Shown here piece after piece: positions 20,718 to 28,960 of a stretch of 64,000 nucleotides of DNA; position 1 is the stretch's first letter, and each line of letters begins with the position of its first letter. The translations under genes were made by a program, and so were the position numbers. A model generated the notes under the pieces. It worked only from the letters and a program-made list of their open reading frames with translations, was not told where the DNA came from and searched no databases. Source of the DNA: Bacilli bacterium (GTDB lineage: Bacteria; Bacillota_I; Bacilli_A; Izemoplasmatales; Hujiaoplasmataceae); contig JAGYOE010000003.1 of assembly GCA_018399755.1 (NCBI GenBank), forward strand, positions 1 to 64,000, given 5' to 3'.

Positions 20718-22919
20718 ATGGAATATTTAAATGATAATTTAATTAAAGAAGTCGCAAAAACACAAGCGATTACAACTAAACAAGTCAAGGTTGTATTAGA
20801 ACTGTTAAAAGAGGGGAATACAGTTCCTTTTATTGCTAGATACAGAAAAGAAAAAACTAATTCATTGGATGAAGAAGAAATTAGAGCAATTCAAAAAGAA
20901 TATGAGTATAGCAAGAATCTCCAAGAAAGAAAAGAAGATATTATCAGATTAATTGATGAAAAAGGAATGCTTACTGAAGAGTTAGTAGATGATATTAATA
21001 AAGCTGATAAATTAGTTGATCTTGAAGATATTTATCGTCCGTTTAAAGAAAAGAAAAAGACTAAAGCTACAGAGGCCATAAAAAAAGGATTAGAACCCTT
21101 AGCTAACCAAATGCTTATGTTCCCTGAAGAAGGTTCTTTAGAAGAAATGGCTAAACCATTTTTAACTGAAGAAGTTGAAACGATTGATGATGCATTTATG
21201 GAAGCCAAATATATCATTTCTGAAATGGTATCAGATAATGCGGATTATCGAAAATGGATTAGAGAATATACATATAATCACGGTTCAATTGTAACGCAAA
21301 AGAAAAAAGATGCTAAAGATCAATATGAAACATATCAAAATTATTATGATTATAATGAAAGACTAAAATCAATTAAACTTCATCGTATACTTGCGATAAA
21401 TCGTGCAGAAAAAGAAAAAACAATAACAGTTAGAATCGATGTTGATACTGAACCAATTTTTAAATATCTAAATAGTCAAGTTATATTTGGAAGATATTCG
21501 ATTGTAAATGAATTGATTGAAGAGGCATATATTGATGGTTATAAAAGATTAATTAGTCCCTCAATATCTAGAGAAATTCGTAGTGATTTTACCGAAAAAG
21601 CTGAAGACCAAGCTATTCATATTTTCTCAGAAAATTTACGATCTTTATTATTACAACCACCTTTAAAAGGTCAAGTAGTTTTGGGTATAGATCCAGCTTT
21701 TAGAACCGGATGTAAATTAGCTGTTATTGATAAATATGGCAAGTTTATTGATAAATCAGTTATTTATCCTCATGAAGCTTATCAAGGTGCTAGAGTTTCT
21801 GATGAACAAATTAAAGATTCTAAAAACAGATTAGTTTCATTGTTTAATAAATATCCAATTGATATTATAGCTATAGGTAATGGAACTGCATCTAGAGAAA
21901 CAGAAAAATTTATTGTTGATTTACTTAAAGAAATTAAAGCAGATATTAAATATGTTATAGTTGATGAGGCAGGAGCTAGTGTATATTCTGCTAGTAAATT
22001 AGCCAGAGAAGAGTTTCCAGATTTTCAAGTTGAAGAAAGGTCTGCTGTTTCAATTGCTAGAAGAATTCAAGATCCTTTATCAGAGTTAGTAAAAATAGAT
22101 TCTAAATCAATCGGAGTGGGTCAATATCAACATGATGTTTCACAAGCTAAATTAAACGATTCTCTTGACTTTGTTGTTACTACAGCCGTTAACCAAGTGG
22201 GAGTAAATGTTAATACTGCAAGTCATTCACTATTACAATTTGTTTCTGGTTTATCAGCTAAAGTTGCAAAGAACATAGTGAATTATCGCGAAGAAGAAGG
22301 CCCTTTTCAAAATCGAAACAAGATAAAAAAAGTTAAAAATATTGGTAAAAAGACTTTTGAACAGGCAATAGGCTTTTTAAGAATATTTAATTCTAAAAAT
22401 CCTTTAGATAAAACCCCTATTCATCCTGAAAGTTATTCATTAGCAAAGAAAATACTTAAGGAATTAGAACTTGAGTTAAATGACATTGGTACTGAAAAAG
22501 CAAAAGCAAAAATTTCTGAAATTAACAAAAGTGATTTAGCGAATAAGTTAGATGAACATATTATTCTAGTAGAAGATATTCTCGAAGCATTTATCTCTCC
22601 AACAAGAGATATTAGAGATGATTTTCCGCAACCTTTATTAAAAAGCGATTTATTAAATCTTGAAGATCTTAAACCTGATATGGAATTACAAGGTACAGTA
22701 AGAAATGTAGTAGATTTTGGTGCTTTTATTGATGTAGGAATTAAAGAGGCTGGTTTAGTTCATATCTCAAATTTAAGCAAAAAATACGTTAATCATCCTT
22801 TAGAGGTTGTAAAAGTTGGAGATATTGTTAAGGTTTGGGTCCTCTCTATTGATGTTGATAGAAAACGACTTCAACTTACAATGATAAAACCAGATGAAAA
22901 ACCTAGTTTTATAAATTAA
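20718..22919 (+). CDS. tex: Tex family RNA-binding transcription accessory protein
   Basis: A 733-residue Tex/Spt6-like protein. The N-terminal helix-turn-helix region contains VPFIARYRKEKT, the central YqgF-like domain VVLGIDPAFRTGCKLAVID near residue 320, then helix-hairpin-helix repeats (NTASHSLLQFVSGLSAKVAKNIV; KNIGKKTFEQAIGFLRI) and a C-terminal S1 domain (GTVRNVVDFGAFIDVGI). Tex proteins bind nucleic acid and affect gene expression; the exact role is not settled. It is monocistronic. Confidence 0.94.
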   Translation: MEYLNDNLIKEVAKTQAITTKQVKVVLELLKEGNTVPFIARYRKEKTNSLDEEEIRAIQKEYEYSKNLQERKEDIIRLIDEKGMLTEELVDDINKADKLVDLEDIYRPFKEKKKTKATEAIKKGLEPLANQMLMFPEEGSLEEMAKPFLTEEVETIDDAFMEAKYIISEMVSDNADYRKWIREYTYNHGSIVTQKKKDAKDQYETYQNYYDYNERLKSIKLHRILAINRAEKEKTITVRIDVDTEPIFKYLNSQVIFGRYSIVNELIEEAYIDGYKRLISPSISREIRSDFTEKAEDQAIHIFSENLRSLLLQPPLKGQVVLGIDPAFRTGCKLAVIDKYGKFIDKSVIYPHEAYQGARVSDEQIKDSKNRLVSLFNKYPIDIIAIGNGTASRETEKFIVDLLKEIKADIKYVIVDEAGASVYSASKLAREEFPDFQVEERSAVSIARRIQDPLSELVKIDSKSIGVGQYQHDVSQAKLNDSLDFVVTTAVNQVGVNVNTASHSLLQFVSGLSAKVAKNIVNYREEEGPFQNRNKIKKVKNIGKKTFEQAIGFLRIFNSKNPLDKTPIHPESYSLAKKILKELELELNDIGTEKAKAKISEINKSDLANKLDEHIILVEDILEAFISPTRDIRDDFPQPLLKSDLLNLEDLKPDMELQGTVRNVVDFGAFIDVGIKEAGLVHISNLSKKYVNHPLEVVKVGDIVKVWVLSIDVDRKRLQLTMIKPDEKPSFIN

Positions 22920-22935
22920 ACATTAATGAATATAA

Positions 22936-22964
22936 TTGAATTATGTGAATTATAAAGATATAAT
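22936..22964 (+). promoter_or_regulatory. sigma-A promoter for the membrane protein gene
   Basis: TTGAAT at 22936-22941 and perfect TATAAT at 22959-22964 are 17 bp apart. A strong AAAGGAGG site then precedes the start at 23002, so expression is probably high. Confidence 0.75.
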
Positions 22965-23001
22965 GTAAATATAGAACATTTTAAACTAAAGGAGGTTTAT
23001 T

Positions 23002-23703
23002 ATGGCTAAAGCAAAATATGGTTATGGATGGCTTATTAAATGGATTATAGCTGCTATTTTACTTGGTATAGGTATTTTTATGGTTTTATCAGATGATGTT
23101 GTTTATACAGTGACTGGTATTGCAATTACGATTTATTCATTGTTTAGGGTTTATCCTTTGCTGAAAACACTGAATAAAGAAGTATTAAGAACGATTAACT
23201 TGTTTGAAATACTAATAGGTGTAGTTCTTGGTGTTGTTATGATTTATGCGGGTGTAAAAGGACTTGATAGTGATCAAGCAGATACTTGGTCAAAATTATT
23301 TAGGTGGTTTTTAGCGTTTTTCTTCTATTTAAGAGGTTTAGTATTCTTTGTTTCAACATCTTTCTTTGAAGAAAAAACAGAAGTACCTAAGTTTATTTTT
23401 CACATTTTAGCTTTATCTTTAGGCGCTGTACTTGTAATGTGGAACGATTTTGATGCTTCAACTTTAGGATGGTTATTCTTATTTGTTACTATTGGTAGTG
23501 CAATTTATTTAAGTTATGATGGTTATGGTGGATATAGAAAGTATCGACAATTCTCTAAATCTCTTAATACTAAGAAAACTAAAGAAGCTGAAGTTAAGTA
23601 TGAAAAAGATTTACCTAAAGAAGACATTGATAAAGAAAAAGACACTCCTGACCCTCGGATAGACGAGGAAGAAAAAGAAGAGGAAGAAACATACATAAGT
23701 TAA
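23002..23703 (+). CDS. unrecognised multi-pass membrane protein
   Basis: A 233-residue protein with about six hydrophobic segments in the first 175 residues, paired in a way that recalls HdeD/DUF308-type proteins, and a strongly charged hydrophilic tail rich in Lys and Glu (from about residue 190). No catalytic motif is visible. The near-perfect Shine-Dalgarno AAAGGAGG and good promoter suggest strong expression. I cannot assign a function. Confidence 0.7.
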   Translation: MAKAKYGYGWLIKWIIAAILLGIGIFMVLSDDVVYTVTGIAITIYSLFRVYPLLKTLNKEVLRTINLFEILIGVVLGVVMIYAGVKGLDSDQADTWSKLFRWFLAFFFYLRGLVFFVSTSFFEEKTEVPKFIFHILALSLGAVLVMWNDFDASTLGWLFLFVTIGSAIYLSYDGYGGYRKYRQFSKSLNTKKTKEAEVKYEKDLPKEDIDKEKDTPDPRIDEEEKEEEETYIS

Positions 23704-23714
23704 AGAAATTATAG

Positions 23715-23743
23715 TTGACAGTTGGCCTAAAATCTAGTAATAT
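23715..23743 (+). promoter_or_regulatory. promoter for tRNA-Ser
   Basis: TTGACA at 23715-23720 is followed after 17 bp by TAATAT at 23738-23743, 20 bp before the tRNA. An imperfect inverted repeat (GACAGTTGGCC with GGCTGACTGTT) spans the promoter. Confidence 0.6.
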
Positions 23744-23763
23744 AAAATGGCTGACTGTTAAAC

Positions 23764-23854
23764 GGAGTAATACTCAAGAGGCTGAAGAGGCGCCCCTGCT
23801 AAGGGTGTAGGTCGGGCAACCGGCGCGAGAGTTCGAATCTCTCTTACTCCGCCA
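23764..23854 (+). tRNA. tRNA-Ser (GCT)
   Basis: Acceptor arms GGAGTAA and TTACTCC pair perfectly, followed by G and an encoded CCA. The anticodon is GCT at 23798-23800, reading AGC/AGT serine codons. A long variable arm (GTCGGGCAACCGGC region) and GTTCGAATC T-loop fit a class II tRNA. It marks the left border of the accessory island. Confidence 0.97.
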
Positions 23855-23867
23855 TTAAAAATATTGA

Positions 23868-23899
23868 AAGTAATCCACCTATTGGGTTACTTTTTTTTA
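23868..23899 (+). terminator. terminator after tRNA-Ser
   Basis: AAGTAATCC at 23868-23876 pairs with GGGTTACTT at 23884-23892, followed by a T run. Confidence 0.85.
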
Positions 23900-24086
23900 C
23901 AAAAGTTTATCATTAAAAAATTCTCTAACGATGCAGAAAAAAAAGAAGCAATATTGGAACAACAAATTAAAATTACTTGTAAAAACTCATAAATTAATTA
24001 GAAGAATGCCAAATTCTTCTCTTTTTATTAGAAATTTTTAAATTAAATTGGCTTAAATTAGATAAAATTTTAAATATTTAAAATTA
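23900..24086. other. AT-rich stretch with an orphan terminator
   Basis: No intact gene lies here. A hairpin with arms AGAAGAAT (24000-24007) and ATTCTTCT (24013-24020) plus CTTTTT is a good terminator with no intact gene before it. A short frame ending near 23990 (NDAEKKEAILEQQIK) may be the tail of a lost gene; this is only suggestive. Confidence 0.4.
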
Positions 24087-24140
24087 AATAGATAAATATC
24101 TAATTTATTGTTTGACAATAGATAAATATCGTTGTATAAT
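24087..24140 (+). promoter_or_regulatory. strong promoter with a flanking 14-bp direct repeat, drives the YW-QF peptide unit
   Basis: Perfect TTGACA at 24112-24117 and perfect TATAAT at 24135-24140 are 17 bp apart. The 14-mer AATAGATAAATATC occurs at 24087-24100 and again at 24117-24130, 30 bp apart, so one copy lies upstream of -35 and the other fills the spacer. That layout suggests an operator pair bound on the same DNA face about three helical turns apart, repressing an otherwise consensus promoter. No regulator gene is visible beside it. Confidence 0.75.
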
Positions 24141-24215
24141 GTAATTGTAAATAAGAAAAACTAGATTCAACATATGAAAAACATACATAATATTGATTAA
24201 GAAAGGGGTATTTAT

Positions 24216-24350
24216 ATGACAAATAATAAATCAAAAATTAATATAAGCGGTATTTGTCCTAATGCTTACTGGGATCAATTCTATAAAGAATCATCAGCAA
24301 AATCTTATATTACAGAATTAAGAAAGAAAAATCAGTTATTAAATCGATAG
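24216..24350 (+). CDS. YW-QF small peptide 1
   Basis: A 44-residue peptide in a family I do not recognise. It has a basic, polar start, then ISGICPNAYWDQFYKES, then a basic tail rich in Lys, Arg and Leu. AAAGGGG lies upstream of the ATG. There is no signal peptide, double-glycine leader or transmembrane segment. The core motif recurs in the two following genes and in three decayed copies further on, with very different flanks, so selection seems to act on the core. It could be a secreted peptide precursor, a signalling peptide or a regulatory leader for the exporter gene downstream. Confidence 0.75.
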   Translation: MTNNKSKINISGICPNAYWDQFYKESSAKSYITELRKKNQLLNR

Positions 24351-24377
24351 TTATAAAGTTTAAGGAGGGGTTTTAAA

Positions 24378-24485
24378 ATGAAATTTACAGAAATTAAAAA
24401 GGTATATATTCAAGGAATTAGTACAAATGATTATTGGGATCAATTTTATCAAGAACCTAAACAATCAAAAAAAATATGGAAATAA
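24378..24485 (+). CDS. YW-QF small peptide 2
   Basis: A 35-residue peptide with the core GISTNDYWDQFYQEP and the C-terminal end KKIWK. AAGGAGGGG is a very strong ribosome site 8 bp before ATG. It differs from peptide 1 and peptide 3 in lacking the cysteine of ICP (IST here). The ending IWK is also seen at the ends of two decayed downstream copies. Function unknown. Confidence 0.75.
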   Translation: MKFTEIKKVYIQGISTNDYWDQFYQEPKQSKKIWK

Positions 24486-24511
24486 TCTTTATTAAATCAG
24501 GAGGAAATATT

Positions 24512-24619
24512 ATGAAATTTAATGGCCAAAATAAAACTGAAAAAATTCACGTATATAATTATAACTTTATTTGCCCTACTGAATATTGGGAACAATTTAA
24601 ATTTGATATTCAAAAATAA
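24512..24619 (+). CDS. YW-QF small peptide 3
   Basis: A 35-residue peptide with a longer, basic N-terminus followed by NFICPTEYWEQFKFD close to the C-terminus. AGGAGG precedes the ATG at ideal spacing. The stop is followed by four more in-frame TAA codons (a TAA repeat at 24617-24631). Peptides 1 and 3 share ICP before the aromatic core. Function unknown. Confidence 0.75.
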   Translation: MKFNGQNKTEKIHVYNYNFICPTEYWEQFKFDIQK

Positions 24620-24650
24620 TAATAATAATAATTTACGTGTTCAACAAAAG

Positions 24651-24678
24651 AAGAAGAACCGGAAGGTTCTTCTTTAAT
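24651..24678 (+). terminator. hairpin between the peptide genes and the MFS gene (terminator or attenuator)
   Basis: AAGAAGAACC at 24651-24660 pairs with GGTTCTTCTT at 24665-24674 over a GGAA tetraloop. The T tract after it is short (TTTAAT), and no clear promoter separates it from the MFS gene. It may partly terminate, giving more peptide message than transporter message. Confidence 0.65.
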
Positions 24679-24724
24679 AAAATATCTTAGAATCATTTTT
24701 AAGCTGTCGGAAGGGATAATTCAT

Positions 24725-25477
24725 ATGAATGTGAAATTATTAAAAAATAAAAACTATATGTTAGTTGTATTAGGTAATTTTGTTTCACTTTTGGGGAGCA
24801 ACATTCAACAATTTGTTTTATCATTATATGTATTAGCTTTAACTGGCTCGGCAACCCTATTTGCATCAATGTTGGCTATATCAATTTTGCCGAGAATTAT
24901 ACTTTCTCCAATTGCAGGAGTTTTTGGGGATTGGTTTAATAAAAAGAAATCAATTGTTATTTTGGATATAGTTAATGCGATAGTTATAGCAGGATTTGCG
25001 GTAATGTTATTTTATAATGAAGTATTAACTATAGGGTGGATCTACTTACTAATAGTTTTGTTAGAAATAACAGAAATATTTTTTCATTCTTCAATGTCAG
25101 CAGTTATTCCAAGTATTGTTGAAAAAGATCAGTTATTAGAAGCAAATTCACTTAGAACAATGGTTGTCTCTTTTGGTCAACTTATGGCACCAATTATAGG
25201 GGCTTTAATTTATGGGATATTTGGCTTGTTAATTGCTTTGATTATTAATGCTATTAGTTTTTTACTATCTGCAATAAGCGAATTATTTATTGTTGTTCCT
25301 AAGAGCATTAGTGAAGATAATCAACGTTCGATTAAAGGTTTTAAAAAAGATGTCAAAGAAGGATTCAAGTTAATTAAAAATAGCAAACCAATCCGTACTT
25401 TAATCGCAATTGGGATATTTTGGCTACCAAGAAAATTTAAAAAATTAGATAACATCTATTTTTTTCTTGATATCTGA
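24725..25477 (+). pseudogene. MFS exporter (MFS_3/Mef-like), truncated after the N-terminal half
   Basis: 250 residues, about six transmembrane helices, starting KNKNYMLVVLGNFVSLLGSNIQQFVLS with the GDWFNKKK loop (MFS motif A region) and the SSMSAVIPSIVEKDQLLEANSLR segment usual in the Mef-like macrolide/peptide efflux group. Family members have about 400 residues and twelve helices. The frame ends in an unrelated tail (FWLPRKFKKLDNIYFF) just where the second copy of the unit begins, as if a deletion removed the C-terminal half. GGAAGGG precedes the ATG. It may be non-functional, or a half-size protein; I call it a truncated gene. Confidence 0.75.
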
Positions 25478-25500
25478 TAGATTTCGTTGTATTATATAAT
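25467..25500 (+). promoter_or_regulatory. second, diverged copy of the peptide-unit promoter
   Basis: GATAGATTTCGTTGTATTATATAATTG is related to the sequence around 24119-24146. TTGATA at 25467-25472 with TATTAT at 25490-25495 (17 bp) could still be a promoter. It marks the start of the duplicated unit. Confidence 0.5.
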
Positions 25501-25553
25501 TGTCTTAAAAGAAAGACGGGTTAATGTAAAAAAGATTTTTAAGGTGGAAGAAA

Positions 25554-25657
25554 ATGAAATTAAGAGAAGAAAAAAGTTTATGTCAACTAAAATGAATCAG
25601 AAATGATTACTGGCACAATTTTACCAAGATTCAAATCACAAAAATATTTGGAAATAA
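25554..25657 (+). pseudogene. decayed YW-QF peptide copy A
   Basis: Starts MKLREEKSLCQLK then TGA; after the stop the frame reads RNDYWHNF, and a shifted frame reads QFYQDSNHKNIWK and TAA. Joined, it gives NDYW-QFYQ...IWK, parallel to peptide 2. AAGGTGG ribosome site retained. One stop and one frameshift. Confidence 0.7.
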
Positions 25658-25685
25658 GTAAGTAATGGATATAGAGGGCAAGACA

Positions 25686-25774
25686 ATGAAATCTTTGAGA
25701 GAAGAAAAAAGAGTTTATGTCAATTATTTAAATCCAAGTGATTAATACAACAATTTGATCAAGATCCAAAGTAA
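25686..25774 (+). pseudogene. decayed YW-QF peptide copy B
   Basis: Starts MKSLREEKRVYVNYLNPSD and then hits TAA exactly where the YW core should follow; the next bases still encode QQFDQDPK and a stop in another frame. Its first residues resemble copy A, so A and B share a recent ancestor. Confidence 0.7.
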
Positions 25775-25825
25775 AAGAATTTTCCTGGAGATAACGAGTG
25801 TTTTTTATTATTAGGGGAATGAATC

Positions 25826-25944
25826 ATGGCATTTAAAAAATAATTATAAAAGACGATAAAAAGTATACGAATTATATGAATCCAGTTGATTATTGGCAAC
25901 AGTTTTATCGTCAGCCGTAATATAATAAACAATTATGGAAATAA
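25826..25944 (+). pseudogene. decayed YW-QF peptide copy C
   Basis: The N-terminus is broken by stops and a shift, but DDKKYTNYMNPVDYWQQFY is intact, followed by RQP, a stop, and YNKQLWK with TAA. With copies A and B it shows the second unit had three peptide genes as well. Confidence 0.7.
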
Positions 25945-25965
25945 GATTTTTAAGAAGGTTAACTT

Positions 25966-27284
25966 ATGAATAAACAATTACCAAAATAAAATTATATGTT
26001 AGTTGTTCTGGTACTCCCCGCAAATAATAATGGGCGTAATATACAACAATTTGTTTTATTACTGTATGTACTTGCTTTAACAGGATCCTAACCTTACTTG
26101 CATCCAGTGTTAGCCATATCGATATTACCAAGAATTTTTCTATCACCGATATCGGTGGTGTGCATTTTGCAGATTGGTTTGATAAAAAGAAATCAATCAT
26201 TATTCTTGATTTAATCAATGCCTTTGTTTAATTTCTGGTTTTGCAGTTTACTTATATTTCAATGAATCTCAACGGCTGGTCTTATTTACTTATTGGTTAT
26301 ATTGTTAGAAATTACTGGAAATCTTTTCCATTCATCAATGTCTGGCTGTAATGCTAAGTGTTGTTGAAAAAGATCATCCGGAAGCAAACTCGCCCAGAAC
26401 CATGTTAGTTTCATTGGTCAATTAATGGCGCCAATTTTTAGGCATTAATATTTGGAGCCTTTATTCATTTGTCGCAATCATTATCAATGCATTTACTTTC
26501 TTGTTTTCTCGTAATCAGGTGAGATGTTTGGCTCATGTGCCTAAATCTAAGAGTGAGGATAATGTTAAACTTTGTCAGCTTTAAAAGGATTTGTTTAGTG
26601 GCTTAAAATTATCAAAGAATCTAAACCGATTCTAACCATTATATCAATGTATAACCATTATTAACTTTTAGCATTGCACCACTATTGCTACCTTTTATTT
26701 TCTTGGTAAGGGAAGTTCTCTTTACAACTTGAACATACTAATTAGGGAATCTTCTACAAACAGTCTTAATTAGCCTCAATGATTGGGTCGCGCCTTTGTT
26801 ACTTATAAAAGCAAAGCCTAAAAGAAATGAAATTAGGCGATGTGTTGGCTAAATCATTTCGATTATTGGTCTATTGATTATGCCTATTTCTATAACCATC
26901 CACCAACTCAATATTCTCTCGTATGATGGCTTGCTTCTTATATGATTGTTTTGCTATTTGTTTTATCATTGGCGTTTTTGTCACTGCGGTCAATATCGCT
27001 GTTCAAACCTTGTTTCAAAAACATCGTGCCTATGGAATATATGGGGGAGAACTCAATACCCGGTTTAAAGTTTACAGCGATTGCACCTAATTGACAAATG
27101 ATTTTTGGTTACTTATATGATATAATAAATCCAGGACTTGTTGTTATATTAAAATGGTTTCATCATTATCATGGTTGTGATTATTTATTATAAACGCATG
27201 CATCAAATTGAAACCTACAATCCAAAAGAAATCAAAGAGAAAATACTTCCAAAGAAGAGTGGCCTTAAACGAAATTCAATTTAA
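25966..27284 (+). pseudogene. decayed full-length copy of the MFS exporter
   Basis: Scattered frames match the truncated copy at 24725-25477: NYMLVVL, NIQQFVL, LYVLALTGS, ADWFDKKKSIIILDLINA, SSMS, ESKPI, and so on, with many stops and frameshifts. After the point where the first copy ends, this one continues for about 600 bp of exporter-like hydrophobic sequence and ends KEIKEKILPKKSGLKRNSI plus TAA. It shows the length of the original gene (about 430 codons). Confidence 0.75.
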
Positions 27285-27436
27285 TGAAGATGTTTCAAAA
27301 TATATGATTATTTGTTGTTCCTAAGGATTTTTTCTATCAAAAGAATACTAAGATAGTGAAAGATGATGAGTTAAAAACTTTATTCATATGAGTCTTGTAT
27401 TTAGATTTATGTAAATTTAATGAAAACTAAAACCTT

Positions 27437-27888
27437 ATGAGTAGGCCTTCAGCTGGACACTACCAAAAAGATGTCTATTCAAGTTATGATTATCCAAATA
27501 TTTTAATGAGTGCATTTCCTGTTGATGATTATTCCGGGATGACACAAGTATCTCTAGTATATCATTTCATTGGATGATCAAGTCTTTAAAGATAAATTAG
27601 TCAGCGTTGATTACTATGGATTGATGGATGAAGCAGAAGAAAATGATTTAGGTGACTTAAATGCGACGGATTATATCAATAACCTAAAAATTGACTCACA
27701 CAATGGATCATTTAGCTTTGTCCAAACCTCAAACACATTTTTGAAGATTGTCAATTTTCTTAAAACAATTTTGAAACCGCTCTTTAGTATGCAATATATA
27801 TAAGGATTTTGTCGATCAAGTTAAAAGCATTTGGATGTTTCTAAACGATTATCAAAAACATATTGAGTCTCTTAAGAAAATCACATAA
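27437..27888 (+). pseudogene. unrecognised gene remnant
   Basis: Pieces in changing frames: MSRPSAGHYQKDVYSSYDYP, SAFPVDDYSGMTQVS, a longer open piece from 27570 (DDQVFKDKLVSVDYYGLMD ... DLNATDYINNLKIDSHNGSF), and KDFVDQVKSIWMFLNDYQK up to a TAA. They read as one ~150-codon acidic protein broken by at least two shifts. I do not recognise a family. Confidence 0.45.
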
Positions 27889-28416
27889 TTTGAATTAATT
27901 ATAATTTGAATGGATCCTGTTAATATGTAATTTTCGTGGCAATTCGCTTATATTCTATATTCATTAGTGCTAAAGGCGATTGTGCCATTGTTTGGGGGAG
28001 AATATAACCGGAGTTTTCATTTGCAAAAGACTGAGATTAATTGGAAAATCAATTAGCTCAGGCAGAGTTAAGATATCTCAAGTTCTTTGTGAGAGATAAA
28101 AAATCATGTTGCCAGTTCCAAAATGATTCGTGAATGGGACTTATCCAAGAAGGTCATGTTCGAGAGTCAGAGGCATCAGTGCTACGATTTCAAATTTATA
28201 ATAGTTTTAATCCTAACTGTAGTAATATCATAATTTTCAACTAAAGAAAGAAAGAAGTGTTCTGTTATAAAATAGATTTGAAATTAAACAAGTCACCAAA
28301 ACTTCTGTAGCGAAGATTTCAAATTTTCAATGAAATAATATAACAGGTATAGAGATTATACTCTATATCATTTTTCTTTAATATGATTTACGAAGATGGA
28401 ACATAGGGAGGCTACA
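27889..28416 (+). other. non-coding or heavily decayed stretch
   Basis: No intact gene. Short fragments such as AQAELRYLKFFVRD (near 28056-28097) and ASSKMIREWDLSKKVMFE followed by a hydrophobic segment ending near 28234 suggest the tail of a lost membrane protein. Two related 12-14 nt pieces (GATTTCAAATTT) occur near 28185 and 28320. Nothing else recognised. Confidence 0.35.
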
Positions 28417-28960
28417 ATGTCGATAAAAGAAATTGACAAAAATGAAGATCCATTATTAAAAAATTATATTGAAGATGCTGAAACAGGACTGGTAAGAAAC
28501 AGCTAATGTAATTAAGGTTCATAGTTTAAAACCTCAAATGATTAAAGGCCCATATGCTTATAAGGAAACGCCCGCGTTTGGAGAGAGTGGTTTATCAAGA
28601 GGGCAAAGAGAAATGATAGGGTAAAGGTGGTTTCATCAACAAACCAATGCCCATATTGTACAAGCCATCATGGAGAGGCCACATCATATCAACGAAAATC
28701 AGAGTTAGTTAGAAAAGGGTTGCCTCAGATTACCATTCAAATTCTTTAAATGAAAAGACTGATGATTTGTGTCTATAGTGAAAATTAAATCTCCAAGACC
28801 CTTATAAAATGCATGAGGGTGATATCCATAAATTGAGATCTGGTTTCTGTGATGAGGATATTTTAGATATCAATCAACAGTTTTTATTTTAATGGTGTTA
28901 ATAGGAACTGAAACCATGGATTGGGAGGATTTAGAATGAATCAAATGATTTAAACTGAAG
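28417..28960 (+). pseudogene. AhpD-like/carboxymuconolactone decarboxylase-family remnant
   Basis: A good AGGGAGG site and ATG begin MSIKEIDKNEDPLLKNYI. After frameshifts, VVSSTNQCPYCTSHHGEA (28635-28676) shows the CxxC-x-x-HH redox centre of AhpD-like peroxidase-related enzymes, and HEGDIHKLRSGFCDEDILDINQQ matches the C-terminal half of that family. Several stops and shifts make it non-functional. Confidence 0.75.

Noticed and set aside
24174-24200. 8-codon leader frame (MKNIHNID) before peptide 1
   Set aside because: No ribosome site and no YW-QF core; too short to support.
24216-24619. Classical lantibiotic or class II bacteriocin locus
   Set aside because: No GG leader, no modification enzymes, no ABC transporter/peptidase and no immunity-like gene are seen.
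24087-25944. CRISPR array, because of repeated short units
   Set aside because: Repeats are gene-length (about 110-150 bp), diverged, protein coding, and there are no cas genes or regular spacers.
25964-26218. 84-codon reverse-strand frame in the decayed MFS copy
   Set aside because: The forward strand clearly holds exporter remnants here; the reverse frame has no family features or ribosome site.
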